Assembly: GCA_012798935.1 (NCBI GenBank)
Contig: JAAZMG010000062.1
Coordinates: 1-20,367, forward strand
Reading direction: 5' to 3'
Length of the DNA stretch: 20,367 nt
From: Tissierellia bacterium
GTDB taxonomy: Bacteria; Bacillota; Clostridia; Tissierellales; Tepidimicrobiaceae
The notes below the pieces were generated by a model. It saw nothing but the letters and a program-made list of their open reading frames with translations. It did no database searches and was not told the origin of the DNA. How positions within the stretch are numbered: the stretch's first letter is position 1; each line of letters starts with the position of its first letter. Position numbers and translations under genes: made by a program. This document shows, one piece after another, positions 1 to 8,204 of the stretch.

Positions 1-90
1 AACTTTATAATTCTAGCTTGTAAATCAAAAGTATAAATGATAAACTAATTATAATATGCATAGAAAGTAGGATAACAAAGGGTGAAGGTC

Positions 91-471
91 TTGACAAAAG
101 GTGATAAATATTTGATGGTTTTTATAGTGATTATTAGCCTAATATCATTAATCTATGTAAAAAATTCAGCTTTTAATTATAAGGAAAAGTATATAAGTAT
201 CCAAATAGATGGAGAAGAGATAAAAAAAATAATATTCGACAAAAAACTAGTTGGAAAAACTATTCCCATAAAAACAGAATATGGATACAATTTAATTGAA
301 ATTGGAGATGGAAGGGTTAGGGTAATAGAAGCTGATTGTCCTGACAAGCTGGATGTAAAGCAAGGATATATATCAAAAACTGGTGAAGTTATCGTTTGTT
401 TACCAAATAGATTAGTCATTGAAATAAAAGGTGTTAGTGATGAAAGGGACATAGATTATATAAGTCACTAA
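91..471 (+). CDS. NusG domain II membrane protein (EetA-like)
   Basis: A 126-residue protein with one N-terminal membrane segment (about residues 8-24) followed by a small extracytoplasmic beta domain. The domain matches NusG domain II, with a CPDKL...QGYISKTGEVIVCLPN signature around residues 83-106. I chose TTG at 91 because the AAAGGGTG ribosome binding site (77-84) lies just ahead of it; a GTG at 82 is in frame but sits inside that site. As I recall, EetA of the Listeria and Lactobacillus electron-transfer loci is of this type and is paired with a Gx membrane protein, as here. The exact role is unproven. Many homologues I recall read CPDKxC; here Asp88 replaces that second Cys, leaving Cys83 and Cys103. 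The gene lies 15 bases from the Gx gene, so the two are probably one operon. Confidence 0.8.
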   Translation: MTKGDKYLMVFIVIISLISLIYVKNSAFNYKEKYISIQIDGEEIKKIIFDKKLVGKTIPIKTEYGYNLIEIGDGRVRVIEADCPDKLDVKQGYISKTGEVIVCLPNRLVIEIKGVSDERDIDYISH

Positions 472-486
472 AGGGTGGAAAATATT

Positions 487-1011
487 ATGAAAGGTTCAAA
501 AAAACTAATTTTTTTATCATTATTGGTTTCTATAGGTTTAGCCTTAAGCGTTGTAGAATCCATGATGCCTGTGCCCTTTATAGCACCAGGAGCCAAATTA
601 GGCTTATCTAATATAGTAATATTAATAACTTTGGTGTTGTTTGGTTTGAAAGAGGCATTGACTGTAGGAATTCTTAAAAGTTTTGTATTTACTTTAGTTA
701 CAGGAAGTATTTCGAGCCTTTTTTACAGTCTATCTGGTTCAATTTTAAGTTGCATATTAATGTATATAGTATATAAAAACTTTTCAGAAATATTTAGTTT
801 AATCGGGGTTAGTATATTTGGAGCAGTAGCCCATAATTTTGCCCAAGTATTTGTGGCAAGTTTAATAATGAAAAACTTTAAGATATTTTCTTATTTTCCT
901 ATATTATTATTAACAGGCCTTTTTACTGGATATTTTGTGGGATTGGCTTCCATTTTCATAAAAAAGAATTTGAATAAATCTTTTAACAATATATTTTTTT
1001 CAAAAAGCTAA
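487..1011 (+). CDS. Gx transporter family membrane protein (EetB-like; old name heptaprenyl diphosphate synthase component I)
   Basis: A 174-residue, very hydrophobic protein with about five membrane segments and the family hallmark PGAKLGLSN at residues 34-42. The family is often annotated as heptaprenyl diphosphate synthase component I, but it has no prenyltransferase Asp-rich motif and its fold resembles ECF transporter substrate-binding components. It usually sits beside a NusG domain II gene, as here. In electron-transfer loci the EetB member is of this kind and is thought to help supply or assemble extracytosolic flavin or quinone parts; that role is inference. ATG at 487 is chosen because AGGGTGG (472-478) precedes it at a good distance, whereas a GTG at 475 overlaps that site. 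Confidence 0.82.
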   Translation: MKGSKKLIFLSLLVSIGLALSVVESMMPVPFIAPGAKLGLSNIVILITLVLFGLKEALTVGILKSFVFTLVTGSISSLFYSLSGSILSCILMYIVYKNFSEIFSLIGVSIFGAVAHNFAQVFVASLIMKNFKIFSYFPILLLTGLFTGYFVGLASIFIKKNLNKSFNNIFFSKS

Positions 1012-1020
1012 GGTGATTTT

Positions 1021-1602
1021 ATGAATAAAATAATACTTGCATCCTCTTCCCCAAGGAGAAAGGAGTTATTATTAAAATATAATTTAAAGCCTATTATAGT
1101 AAAATCTTCTATTAAAGAGAAAATTTCTCCTAATGAAACAACTGAACAAATTGCCATGGCATTAGCTTTTGAAAAGGCAAATCAAGTAGGGATGAAATAT
1201 AATCAAGGAGAAATTGTAATAGGTGCTGATACAATAGTAGCTTATGAAGGCAAAGTTTTAGGAAAGCCAAAGGGCGAAGAAGATGCAAAATACATGCTTA
1301 AATCTTTAAGTGGCAGAGAACATGAGGTAATAACAGGTATTAGCATTATAAAATCTAATTCCAACCTTAGAATCATCGACTATGAAAGGACCATTGTAAA
1401 GTTTAGAAAGCTTACTGATAGAAAGATAGAAAATTATATTAAAACAAAGGAATATATAGATAAGGCAGGGGCATATGGAATACAAGGTGTGGGAGGAATA
1501 TTAGTAGAGAGAATTAGCGGGTGTTACTTTAATGTAGTAGGTTTACCTTTATATAAATTAGACATTTTACTGGAAAAATATTTTGACATAAGTTTACTAT
1601 AA
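1021..1602 (+). CDS. maf: Maf nucleoside triphosphate pyrophosphatase
   Basis: A 193-residue Maf protein, the normal length. It hydrolyses non-canonical or pyrimidine nucleoside triphosphates (dTTP/UTP in the YhdE-like branch) to monophosphate and pyrophosphate in the cytoplasm. Visible motifs are the N-terminal ASSSPRRKELL (residues 7-17), GADTIV with the likely catalytic Asp70, GKPK (81-84), SGREHEV (97-103) and GAYGIQG (150-156). The start follows AAGGTGATTTT directly after the Gx stop codon. Maf heads the maf-radC-mreBCD string in Bacillus and many Clostridia, and it is tightly packed with radC here, so it is probably co-transcribed with the shape genes. Confidence 0.95.
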   Translation: MNKIILASSSPRRKELLLKYNLKPIIVKSSIKEKISPNETTEQIAMALAFEKANQVGMKYNQGEIVIGADTIVAYEGKVLGKPKGEEDAKYMLKSLSGREHEVITGISIIKSNSNLRIIDYERTIVKFRKLTDRKIENYIKTKEYIDKAGAYGIQGVGGILVERISGCYFNVVGLPLYKLDILLEKYFDISLL

Positions 1603-1623
1603 TAAATTTATGGGTGAGTAATT

Positions 1624-2331
1624 ATGAAAAAAAATGTTAATGAAAATAAGGGCTACACCATAAAGGATCTTCCATTAAATGAAAGGCCAAGGGAAAAATT
1701 AAGCAAATATGGGGTGAATTCTCTATCCAACGCAGAATTAATAGCCGTAATAATTAGAACAGGGCAAAGGGAGGATACGGCAATAGATTTAGCAAATAGA
1801 ATCTTAAGTATAGATAGTAGCGGAATTGGCTTTTTATCCCATGCCACTATGGAAGAACTAAAAAAAATAAAAGGCATTGGAAATTGTAAAGCAGCCCAAT
1901 TGTTGGCGGCTATAGAATTAGGTAAAAGAATATCTAGTCAAGGGGTAGAGGATAAATTAAAAATAAACTCACCTTCAGTGATTGTTGAATTATTAATGGA
2001 AGAGATGAGATATTTAAAAAAAGAACATTTTAAAATTGCAATTCTTGATACTAAAAATCAAATAATAAGTATTGAAAATATATCTATTGGCAATTTAAAC
2101 GCGTCTATAGTTCATCCAAGGGAAGTTTTTAATATTGCAATTAAAAGAAGCGCAAATTCTATTATTTTAATACACAATCACCCTAGTGGAGATCCAACAC
2201 CAAGCACAGAAGATATAAATATTACGCATAGGCTTATTGAGGCTGGGAATATAATTGGAATTAAAGTTTTAGATCACATTATAATTGGCGATAATAAGCA
2301 TATAAGCTTTAAGCAAAGAAATATTATCTAG
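1624..2331 (+). CDS. radC: RadC family JAB-domain protein
   Basis: A 235-residue RadC (UPF0758) protein. The N-terminal part has a helix-hairpin-helix stretch, LKKIKGIGNCKAAQL (79-93). The C-terminal JAB/JAMM domain carries a complete metal site: Glu134, His184, His186 and Asp197 in the HNHPSGDPTPSTED region (184-197). The name comes from a supposed DNA repair role that has not held up; the biochemical activity of the family is still unclear, although an intact JAMM site suggests a Zn hydrolase. It lies between maf and mreB, the usual place in Firmicutes. Its start follows a weak GGGTGAG site 20 bases after maf. Confidence 0.94.
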   Translation: MKKNVNENKGYTIKDLPLNERPREKLSKYGVNSLSNAELIAVIIRTGQREDTAIDLANRILSIDSSGIGFLSHATMEELKKIKGIGNCKAAQLLAAIELGKRISSQGVEDKLKINSPSVIVELLMEEMRYLKKEHFKIAILDTKNQIISIENISIGNLNASIVHPREVFNIAIKRSANSIILIHNHPSGDPTPSTEDINITHRLIEAGNIIGIKVLDHIIIGDNKHISFKQRNII

Positions 2332-2357
2332 GTTATAAAAAGGAAGGAGCAAAACAT

Positions 2358-3389
2358 ATGGGAATATTTAGTGCATTTACAAAAGATATGGGCATTGATC
2401 TAGGAACAGCTAATACATTAGTGTATATTAAGGGTAAGGATATTGTAATAAGGGAACCATCAGTAGTAGCAATTCAAACTAATACAAAACAGGTATTAGC
2501 TGTTGGTGAAGAAGCTAAGAAAATGATAGGCAGAACTCCTGGAAATATTGTAGCTATTAGGCCCTTAAGGGATGGAGTTATAGCCGATTTTGATATAACA
2601 CAAAACATGCTTAAATACTTTATAAGACGTGCTACTCAAAGGAGAAGTTTATTTCAACCAAGGGTTGTAGTATGTGTTCCTAGTGGAGTAACTGAAGTTG
2701 AAAAAAGGGCTGTGGAAGAAGCTGCTATTCATGCTGGAGCAAGAGATGCATATCTTATAGAAGAACCTATGGCTGCTGCTATTGGTGCAGGTCTTCCTGT
2801 TCAAGAAGCAACTGGTAGTTTAATAGTGGATGTTGGAGGAGGTACTACAGAAGTTGCGGTTATTTCCTTAGGTGGAATTGTTACCAGTAAATCCATTAGG
2901 ATAGGTGGAGATGAATTAGATGAATCTATTGTAAACTATATTAAGAAACAATATAGTTTAATGATTGGTGAGAGAACTGCAGAGGATGTAAAAATTACTA
3001 TTGGTTCCGCTAATATTAATAATAAAGAGACTAAGATGAATATAAGGGGAAGAGATTTAATTAGTGGTTTACCAAAGACTATTGAAATAACTTCAAAAGA
3101 GATATATGAGGCTATGAAAGAACCTATTTATAATATTCTAGAGGCTATTAAATCCACCCTGGAAAAAACCCCCCCTGAATTAGCAGCAGATGTTATGGAG
3201 CAAGGTATAATGTTAACTGGTGGAGGAGCGCTTCTTAACGGTATAGATCTATTAATAAAGAAGGAAACGGGTATGCCGGTCCATATAGCTGAAAACCCAT
3301 TGGATTGCGTTGCAATTGGTACTGGGGAAGCTTTGGAGAGTATAGAAGTTTTGAAGAAGACATTGACTAATAATAAAAGAATAAATTAA
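2358..3389 (+). CDS. mreB: Rod shape-determining actin homologue MreB
   Basis: A 343-residue bacterial actin that forms membrane-bound filaments and guides lateral wall synthesis. Nucleotide-binding parts are all present: phosphate-1 IDLGTANT (13-20), Glu136 in IEEP, phosphate-2 DVGGGTTE (158-165) and the adenosine motif LTGGGALLNG (286-295). The Leu98-Phe99 loop corresponds to the hydrophobic membrane-contact loop described for Thermotoga MreB. A strong AAGGAG site precedes ATG at 2358. It is followed by mreC after 11 bases and then by mreD and PBP2, so the elongasome genes are transcribed together. Length and motifs are ordinary. Confidence 0.97.
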   Translation: MGIFSAFTKDMGIDLGTANTLVYIKGKDIVIREPSVVAIQTNTKQVLAVGEEAKKMIGRTPGNIVAIRPLRDGVIADFDITQNMLKYFIRRATQRRSLFQPRVVVCVPSGVTEVEKRAVEEAAIHAGARDAYLIEEPMAAAIGAGLPVQEATGSLIVDVGGGTTEVAVISLGGIVTSKSIRIGGDELDESIVNYIKKQYSLMIGERTAEDVKITIGSANINNKETKMNIRGRDLISGLPKTIEITSKEIYEAMKEPIYNILEAIKSTLEKTPPELAADVMEQGIMLTGGGALLNGIDLLIKKETGMPVHIAENPLDCVAIGTGEALESIEVLKKTLTNNKRIN

Positions 3390-3400
3390 GTGGTGATATT

Positions 3401-4249
3401 ATGTTTTTTTTGAAAAAATATAAAAATAGAATGGTAGTAACCGCAGTTGCTATCATTCTAATTGTTATTATTGGTGTAACCAGTAGCGAGAGGTTGTCTT
3501 TATCAAAACCAGAGAAGTTTATTGGAAATATCTTGGCACCTATAGAGAAATTTTTTTATAACTTAGGTAAAAAGTCTTCGGATTTTTTTGGGTCCATTAA
3601 AAATATTGGAACTATGAAAGAGGAAAATGAAAGATTAAAAATAAAAGTCATTGAATTGGAAGAAAAAAACAGAATTTACGAAGATATAGTCGGTAAATCT
3701 GAATATTTAAAAGATGAAGCAGAGTTGATGAAAAACACTAATTATTCACTAATACCAGCTCAAGTTATTGGCAAAGAACCTGGAAATTGGTTTGATAGAT
3801 TTATTATAGACAAAGGCTCAAAAGATGGTGTAAAAAAAGGTGATACTGTAATTCAAGCTACAGAAACTGAAGATAATATAATTCAAGAAGGAATAGTAGG
3901 AAGAGTTGTTGAAGTAGGAGATAATTGTTCGAAAATAATTTCTATTATTGATGAAAATAGTAAAGTTTCTTTTAAAGTAATTAGAACACAAGATGGAGGG
4001 GTAATATCTGGAAATGTAGATGATAAACTAAATGGTAAACTAAATGGTTATCTATTTGACGCTAAAGCTGATATAATGAAGGGAGACAAGCTTTTCACTT
4101 CCGGTTTAGGTGGAATATTTGTTAAGGATTTATATATAGGTGAAATTACAGATGTAATAAAAAAAGATGAAAAGCTTATGAAAAATATTGATATAGAACC
4201 AGCAGTTGATTTTAAAAAGTTATATAGGGTATTTATAATATCCAATTAA
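3401..4249 (+). CDS. mreC: Rod shape-determining protein MreC
   Basis: A 282-residue bitopic membrane protein that links MreB inside to PBP2 outside. It has a membrane helix at about residues 11-28, a Lys/Glu-rich coiled coil at about 65-112 (EENERLKIKVIELEEKN) and then the beta-barrel region with the family stretch AQVIGKEPGNWFDRFIIDKG (120-139) and GLGGIFVKDLYIGEI near the C-terminus. The start codon runs straight into eight T and six A (ATG TTT TTT TTG AAA AAA). A perfect 12-base tandem duplication at 4025-4048 encodes KLNG-KLNG in the beta region. Gene order and size support the call. Confidence 0.93.
   Translation: MFFLKKYKNRMVVTAVAIILIVIIGVTSSERLSLSKPEKFIGNILAPIEKFFYNLGKKSSDFFGSIKNIGTMKEENERLKIKVIELEEKNRIYEDIVGKSEYLKDEAELMKNTNYSLIPAQVIGKEPGNWFDRFIIDKGSKDGVKKGDTVIQATETEDNIIQEGIVGRVVEVGDNCSKIISIIDENSKVSFKVIRTQDGGVISGNVDDKLNGKLNGYLFDAKADIMKGDKLFTSGLGGIFVKDLYIGEITDVIKKDEKLMKNIDIEPAVDFKKLYRVFIISN
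4025..4048 (+). repeat. 12-bp tandem duplication within mreC
   Basis: The unit AAACTAAATGGT occurs twice in direct succession. It is in frame and duplicates four residues (KLNG) in the MreC beta-domain, probably a surface loop. Confidence 0.9.
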
Positions 4250-4266
4250 ACGATAGAGGGATTAAT

Positions 4267-4767
4267 TTGAACATACTTGCTATATTTTTAATTATAGTTA
4301 TTAACTTCATATTACAAAGTACTATACTGTCTTATTTTAGGATATTTGGCATATTGCCAAATACAAGTCTTATTATTATAGTGGTAATAGCATTACTAAA
4401 AGGTAGAAAGACTGGCAGTATTATTGGATTGATAATGGGTCTATTACAGGACATTGTTTTTAGTCCTGTAATTGGGGTAAACGCATTTATATATTTTTTT
4501 ATTGGATATTTTATTGGCATGGCTGAGAACAAACTATCAAAAGACAATGCATTAATACCATTTGTTATTACATTAGGATCTACTATAGGCTATCATTTGT
4601 TTTATTATTTATTTATGTTTTTTTTAGGGCACAATTTAAATTTTTCTGTTTTTTTTAAGAAAATAGTAATATTTGAAACAGTCTATAATAGTTTATTATC
4701 TATCCTATTTTATAAATGGTTTTCTAAGATATTTATAATCCCATCCATAAGATTTAGAAGAAAATAG
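4267..4767 (+). CDS. mreD: Rod shape-determining protein MreD
   Basis: A 166-residue integral membrane protein with about five or six hydrophobic helices, the usual MreD size and pattern. Its fold is related to ECF substrate-binding components, and it is part of the MreBCD-RodA-PBP2 elongation complex. Signature regions include the N-terminal hydrophobic run ending in FILQSTIL, the GRKTGSIIGLIMGLLQD stretch (residues 46-62) typical of MreD, and FIYFFIGYFIG. It starts with TTG at 4267, preceded by GATAGAGGG. Position between mreC and PBP2 makes the call firm despite low sequence conservation in the family. Confidence 0.92.
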   Translation: MNILAIFLIIVINFILQSTILSYFRIFGILPNTSLIIIVVIALLKGRKTGSIIGLIMGLLQDIVFSPVIGVNAFIYFFIGYFIGMAENKLSKDNALIPFVITLGSTIGYHLFYYLFMFFLGHNLNFSVFFKKIVIFETVYNSLLSILFYKWFSKIFIIPSIRFRRK

Positions 4768-4778
4768 GGGGAGATTAT

Positions 4779-7700
4779 TTGAAATTATTAGAAAAACTAA
4801 AAAATAGATATAATATATTGATTATCATATTAGCTGCAATGATGTTAACACTTTCTTTTAAATTAGCTACCTTGACAATAGTAGACGGAGATTATTATAG
4901 AGACATCTCAGATAATAAAAGACTTAAGGAAATATATATGACTGCCCCTAGAGGTGAAATTAGGGATAGATATGGAAGATTGTTAGCGGGGAATAAGCCT
5001 AGTTTTACTGTGCAAATTTTAAAAGATGAGCTAAATATTAAGGACAGGGATAAAAAGAACAATACCTTATTGACATTAGCTAGGTTATTGGAAGAAGATG
5101 GAGTTATTTATGTAGATGATTTTCCTATAGAATTTAATATATTTGAATTTAGTAGTGAAGAAATATACACCATAGAAAAGATGACACCAGTAGATAAGGT
5201 TATTGATATTATAATTTCAAACAATCTATTACCACAAATATTAGATACTTATTATATACATCCAGATTATGAGGATCACTATCAATTTATAACTATGAAT
5301 AAAGCTATAAATGCACTAGAAAGCAAGGGCATAGAAATCCCCATAAAAGCTAAGCTAGAGGCGGGAGGATTGGAAATTAGCTTTGATGAAAATAAAGATA
5401 TTGATTTATGGAAAAAAAATTTAGATATTAATCAAGAAGCTACACCTAAAGAAGCTATAATTAAGTTGATAAATAATGATAAAAATATTATAAGAAAAAT
5501 AATAGATCATCCTATATCTAGGGGATTGGTATACAATATCTTAACAGAAAGGAACTTGAATAGCAATTTAATATTAAAAGAGTATTCACTAACCTATGAT
5601 GAAGAGTATCTACAACAAAAAAGGGATCTTATGAAAAATTTTCAGCACATCTCTTTTGAAACCAAAGCAAAGGATGATTTTATAAATATTGTTACAGAGA
5701 CTTCATTAAATGATTTATTAGAAAAAGTAGTAGAAGTTGAAGATTCTAAAGGAAATACTAATATTATTGTTCCTGGAAAGATATTGATGGATAAAATAGA
5801 AGAAAAAGGTTTAGAGTCACCAGTTACAATAGATGTTAATGAGGAGAGTAAAACAGTTTTATATACCAATAAGGATAAGAAGTTGACTGGTGGGGAAAAT
5901 CCAGTAGATACTTTAATCAATTTTGCTAAAGATAAAAATCTGTTAAAGGATTTTATTACAGATGACCATATTAAAGGAGTAGCTCAGGAAGTTATACTAA
6001 AGAATGGTATAAATCCTAAAATATCCATTTCAAAATGGGAATATGTGTCGTTAGTAAATAAAAACGATTGGTTTGAAAAATTTAATATTCCAAAAGGTAA
6101 AGATGGGAAAGAAATTTTTTCTTATTTAAAAAAACATTTTGAAATCGATAATAGTTTGAGTAAATATGAAACTAGAAATATAATGTCCCTATATGACCAA
6201 TTAGATAAACAAGGACATAGAGCTTACCAACCTATTAATATTGCTTATGGTATTAAAGACTCCACTGTTGCAAAAATTGAGGAAGGCTTAATGGAAATGT
6301 CTGGTATACAGGTATCTATAGAACCAGTAAGATATTATCCGCAGGGAGAGACGGCAGCTCATTTACTAGGATACTTAGGTAAAATATCTCAGCCATCTGA
6401 AATTGAAAAGTATGTGAAGGAAAACAATTATTCACCTAATGATATAATAGGTAAAACTGGTATTGAAGAAAAATTTGAATCAGAACTTAAGGGAGAAAGT
6501 GGAATCAAGAGAGTGGAAGTAGATGTTTTAGGGAATACCACTAATGTTATAGATGAGGAAAAACCTGTTCCAGGAAATAACATATACTTAACAATGGATT
6601 TAAAACTCCAAAAAGTAGCAGAGGATTCATTGAAAGAGACCTTAGAGCAAATACAAAAAGGTGGAACCTTTGAAAGCAAATGGGGTAATTATAAATTTGG
6701 GACAAATAGAAAAAAGGGAAGGCCTTATGTAAATGCAACATCAGGTTCAGTAGTAGCCATAGATGTAAAAACAGGGGAGTTATTAACTTTAGCTAACTAT
6801 CCAGCTTATGACCCAAATCTGTTTTCCACAGGAATATCTAATACAGATTGGATATCTTTATTCCCTGAAAATGAAGAAGATTTATTAGCACCAAGGCCCT
6901 TATATAATATTGCCATACAAACGGCGGTACAACCGGGTTCTACATTTAAAATGGTAACGGCTCTTGCAGCTTTAGAAAATGGACTAAGCCCAAATAAGAC
7001 TATACGGGATATGGGATATGTGGATATAGGTAGTAAAAGGTTTGGTTGTTGGATCTGGAACTCCCATAGAGGTACCCATGGGCCAATGAATGTATATAAT
7101 GCTCTTAGAGATTCTTGCAACTACTATTTTTATTCCCTAGCCCTAGGTAGAAACCAAAGAACCGGTGAGTCTTTAGGTATGAGAGTAGATATAGAAGATA
7201 TAATGAATATTTCTAAACAGTTAGGGCTTAATGATAAGACTGGTATAGAAATAGATATTCCCAATGAGGTATCTGGTGGGGTACCGAATCCTCAAAGTAA
7301 AATAATGGTAACTAAAACTTTATTAAAGAGATATTTAAACAATAATATTAGATCTTATATTAAAGAGGATATAGAAATTAAAGATGAGGAAATAAATAAT
7401 ATAATTGAAGAAATAATTACATGGCTTGAAGAAGAAGAGTCTTTATCTAGAGGCGAGGTAATTAGAAGATTAGATGAAATGGGTATTGATCCAGAAAAGC
7501 GTCTCAAAGGGGAAAGAGAAGGTTTAGCAGATAAGATTAAATATACCTATTTAAATCATGCAGGATGGAATATTACGGATACATTAAACGTAACAATTGG
7601 ACAAGGTCAAAATGCCTATACACCAATCCAAATGGCCAATTTTATTGCAACTCTTTCCAATGGAGGATATAGACATAAAGTTACAGCTATAGACAATATT

Positions 7701-8114
7701 AAAAACTTTGATAATTCTAAAACTCTTATGGAATCAGAGGTTAAACCTGAGAGAATTGAATTAAATAATTATGAAAACTTAGAACATGTAAAATTAGGTA
7801 TGAAAAAAGTGTCTACAGAAGGTACGGCAAGAAGCTTATTTAAAAATTTTCCAGTAACTGTAGCATCTAAAACGGGCACCGCTCAAAAGAGTGGTCTAAA
7901 TCCAGCTACAGGGGAAACTTATGATGATTATGCTTGGTTTGTAGCCTTTGCACCTTACGAGGACCCAGAGATAGCTGTTGCAGTAGTTTTATTTCAAGGT
8001 GGAAGTGGAGGATATGCAGGTCCAATAGCAAGGGAGGTCATAGCAGAATATCTTGGATTCAATAATACTGATGAAAAGGAAATATTGCCTTTTGAAATTG
8101 AGTTGGCAAGGTGA
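4779..8114 (+). CDS. mrdA: Penicillin-binding protein 2, elongation transpeptidase (oversized)
   Basis: A 1111-residue class B PBP; family members are usually about 600-750 residues. It starts at TTG 4779 behind AGGGGGAG. Order: membrane helix (about 13-32), the class B pedestal start APRGEIRDRYGRLLAG (56-71), a lineage-specific stretch of about 390 residues (about 90-480), the rest of the pedestal (RYYPQGETAAHLLGYLGKI, IIGKTGIE), then the transpeptidase domain with SxxK at Ser721-Lys724, SxN at Ser779-Cys780-Asn781 and KTG at 1031-1033. A second, highly charged insertion (about 842-925) separates the IDIPNE region from the IGQG stretch. Cys757, His763/His767 and Cys780 resemble the Zn site reported for C. 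difficile PBP2/SpoVD. The active site is complete, so I expect an active elongasome enzyme partnered with a RodA encoded elsewhere. Confidence 0.95.
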   Translation: MKLLEKLKNRYNILIIILAAMMLTLSFKLATLTIVDGDYYRDISDNKRLKEIYMTAPRGEIRDRYGRLLAGNKPSFTVQILKDELNIKDRDKKNNTLLTLARLLEEDGVIYVDDFPIEFNIFEFSSEEIYTIEKMTPVDKVIDIIISNNLLPQILDTYYIHPDYEDHYQFITMNKAINALESKGIEIPIKAKLEAGGLEISFDENKDIDLWKKNLDINQEATPKEAIIKLINNDKNIIRKIIDHPISRGLVYNILTERNLNSNLILKEYSLTYDEEYLQQKRDLMKNFQHISFETKAKDDFINIVTETSLNDLLEKVVEVEDSKGNTNIIVPGKILMDKIEEKGLESPVTIDVNEESKTVLYTNKDKKLTGGENPVDTLINFAKDKNLLKDFITDDHIKGVAQEVILKNGINPKISISKWEYVSLVNKNDWFEKFNIPKGKDGKEIFSYLKKHFEIDNSLSKYETRNIMSLYDQLDKQGHRAYQPINIAYGIKDSTVAKIEEGLMEMSGIQVSIEPVRYYPQGETAAHLLGYLGKISQPSEIEKYVKENNYSPNDIIGKTGIEEKFESELKGESGIKRVEVDVLGNTTNVIDEEKPVPGNNIYLTMDLKLQKVAEDSLKETLEQIQKGGTFESKWGNYKFGTNRKKGRPYVNATSGSVVAIDVKTGELLTLANYPAYDPNLFSTGISNTDWISLFPENEEDLLAPRPLYNIAIQTAVQPGSTFKMVTALAALENGLSPNKTIRDMGYVDIGSKRFGCWIWNSHRGTHGPMNVYNALRDSCNYYFYSLALGRNQRTGESLGMRVDIEDIMNISKQLGLNDKTGIEIDIPNEVSGGVPNPQSKIMVTKTLLKRYLNNNIRSYIKEDIEIKDEEINNIIEEIITWLEEEESLSRGEVIRRLDEMGIDPEKRLKGEREGLADKIKYTYLNHAGWNITDTLNVTIGQGQNAYTPIQMANFIATLSNGGYRHKVTAIDNIKNFDNSKTLMESEVKPERIELNNYENLEHVKLGMKKVSTEGTARSLFKNFPVTVASKTGTAQKSGLNPATGETYDDYAWFVAFAPYEDPEIAVAVVLFQGGSGGYAGPIAREVIAEYLGFNNTDEKEILPFEIELAR

Positions 8115-8138
8115 GAGGCCTTCCAATTCAATTTTTTT
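8095..8138 (+). terminator. Intrinsic terminator overlapping the end of PBP2
   Basis: A 16-bp stem (8095-8111 with 8119-8134; one G-U pair and one bulged C at 8107) closes a 7-base loop, and a run of seven T (8132-8138) follows. The left arm is made of the last PBP2 codons and the TGA stop (8112-8114) lies in the loop. It separates the mre-PBP2 transcript from the min genes. Confidence 0.8.
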
Positions 8139-8151
8139 AAAATAAGAAGGA

Positions 8152-8181
8152 TTATATAAATATTTGAAGAATATATACAAT
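8152..8181 (+). promoter_or_regulatory. Weak candidate promoter for minCDE
   Basis: TACAAT (8176-8181) is a reasonable -10, with TTATAT (8152-8157) 18 bases upstream as a poor -35. The main argument is position: it follows a terminator and precedes minC. Confidence 0.25.
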
Positions 8182-8204
8182 GGAAGGTTATGGAGGTAGT
8201 GCCA

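Noticed and set aside
50..55. TATAAT upstream of the first gene
   Set aside because: Good -10 match, but there is no acceptable -35 at 16-18 bases, so I did not list it as a promoter.
91..96. Perfect TTGACA that could be a -35 box
   Set aside because: It coincides with the start codon of the NusG-II gene and has no -10 at a suitable distance.
6806..7120. 104-codon reverse open frame inside PBP2
   Set aside because: Covers the SxxK and SxN region of PBP2 on the opposite strand; a chance open frame.
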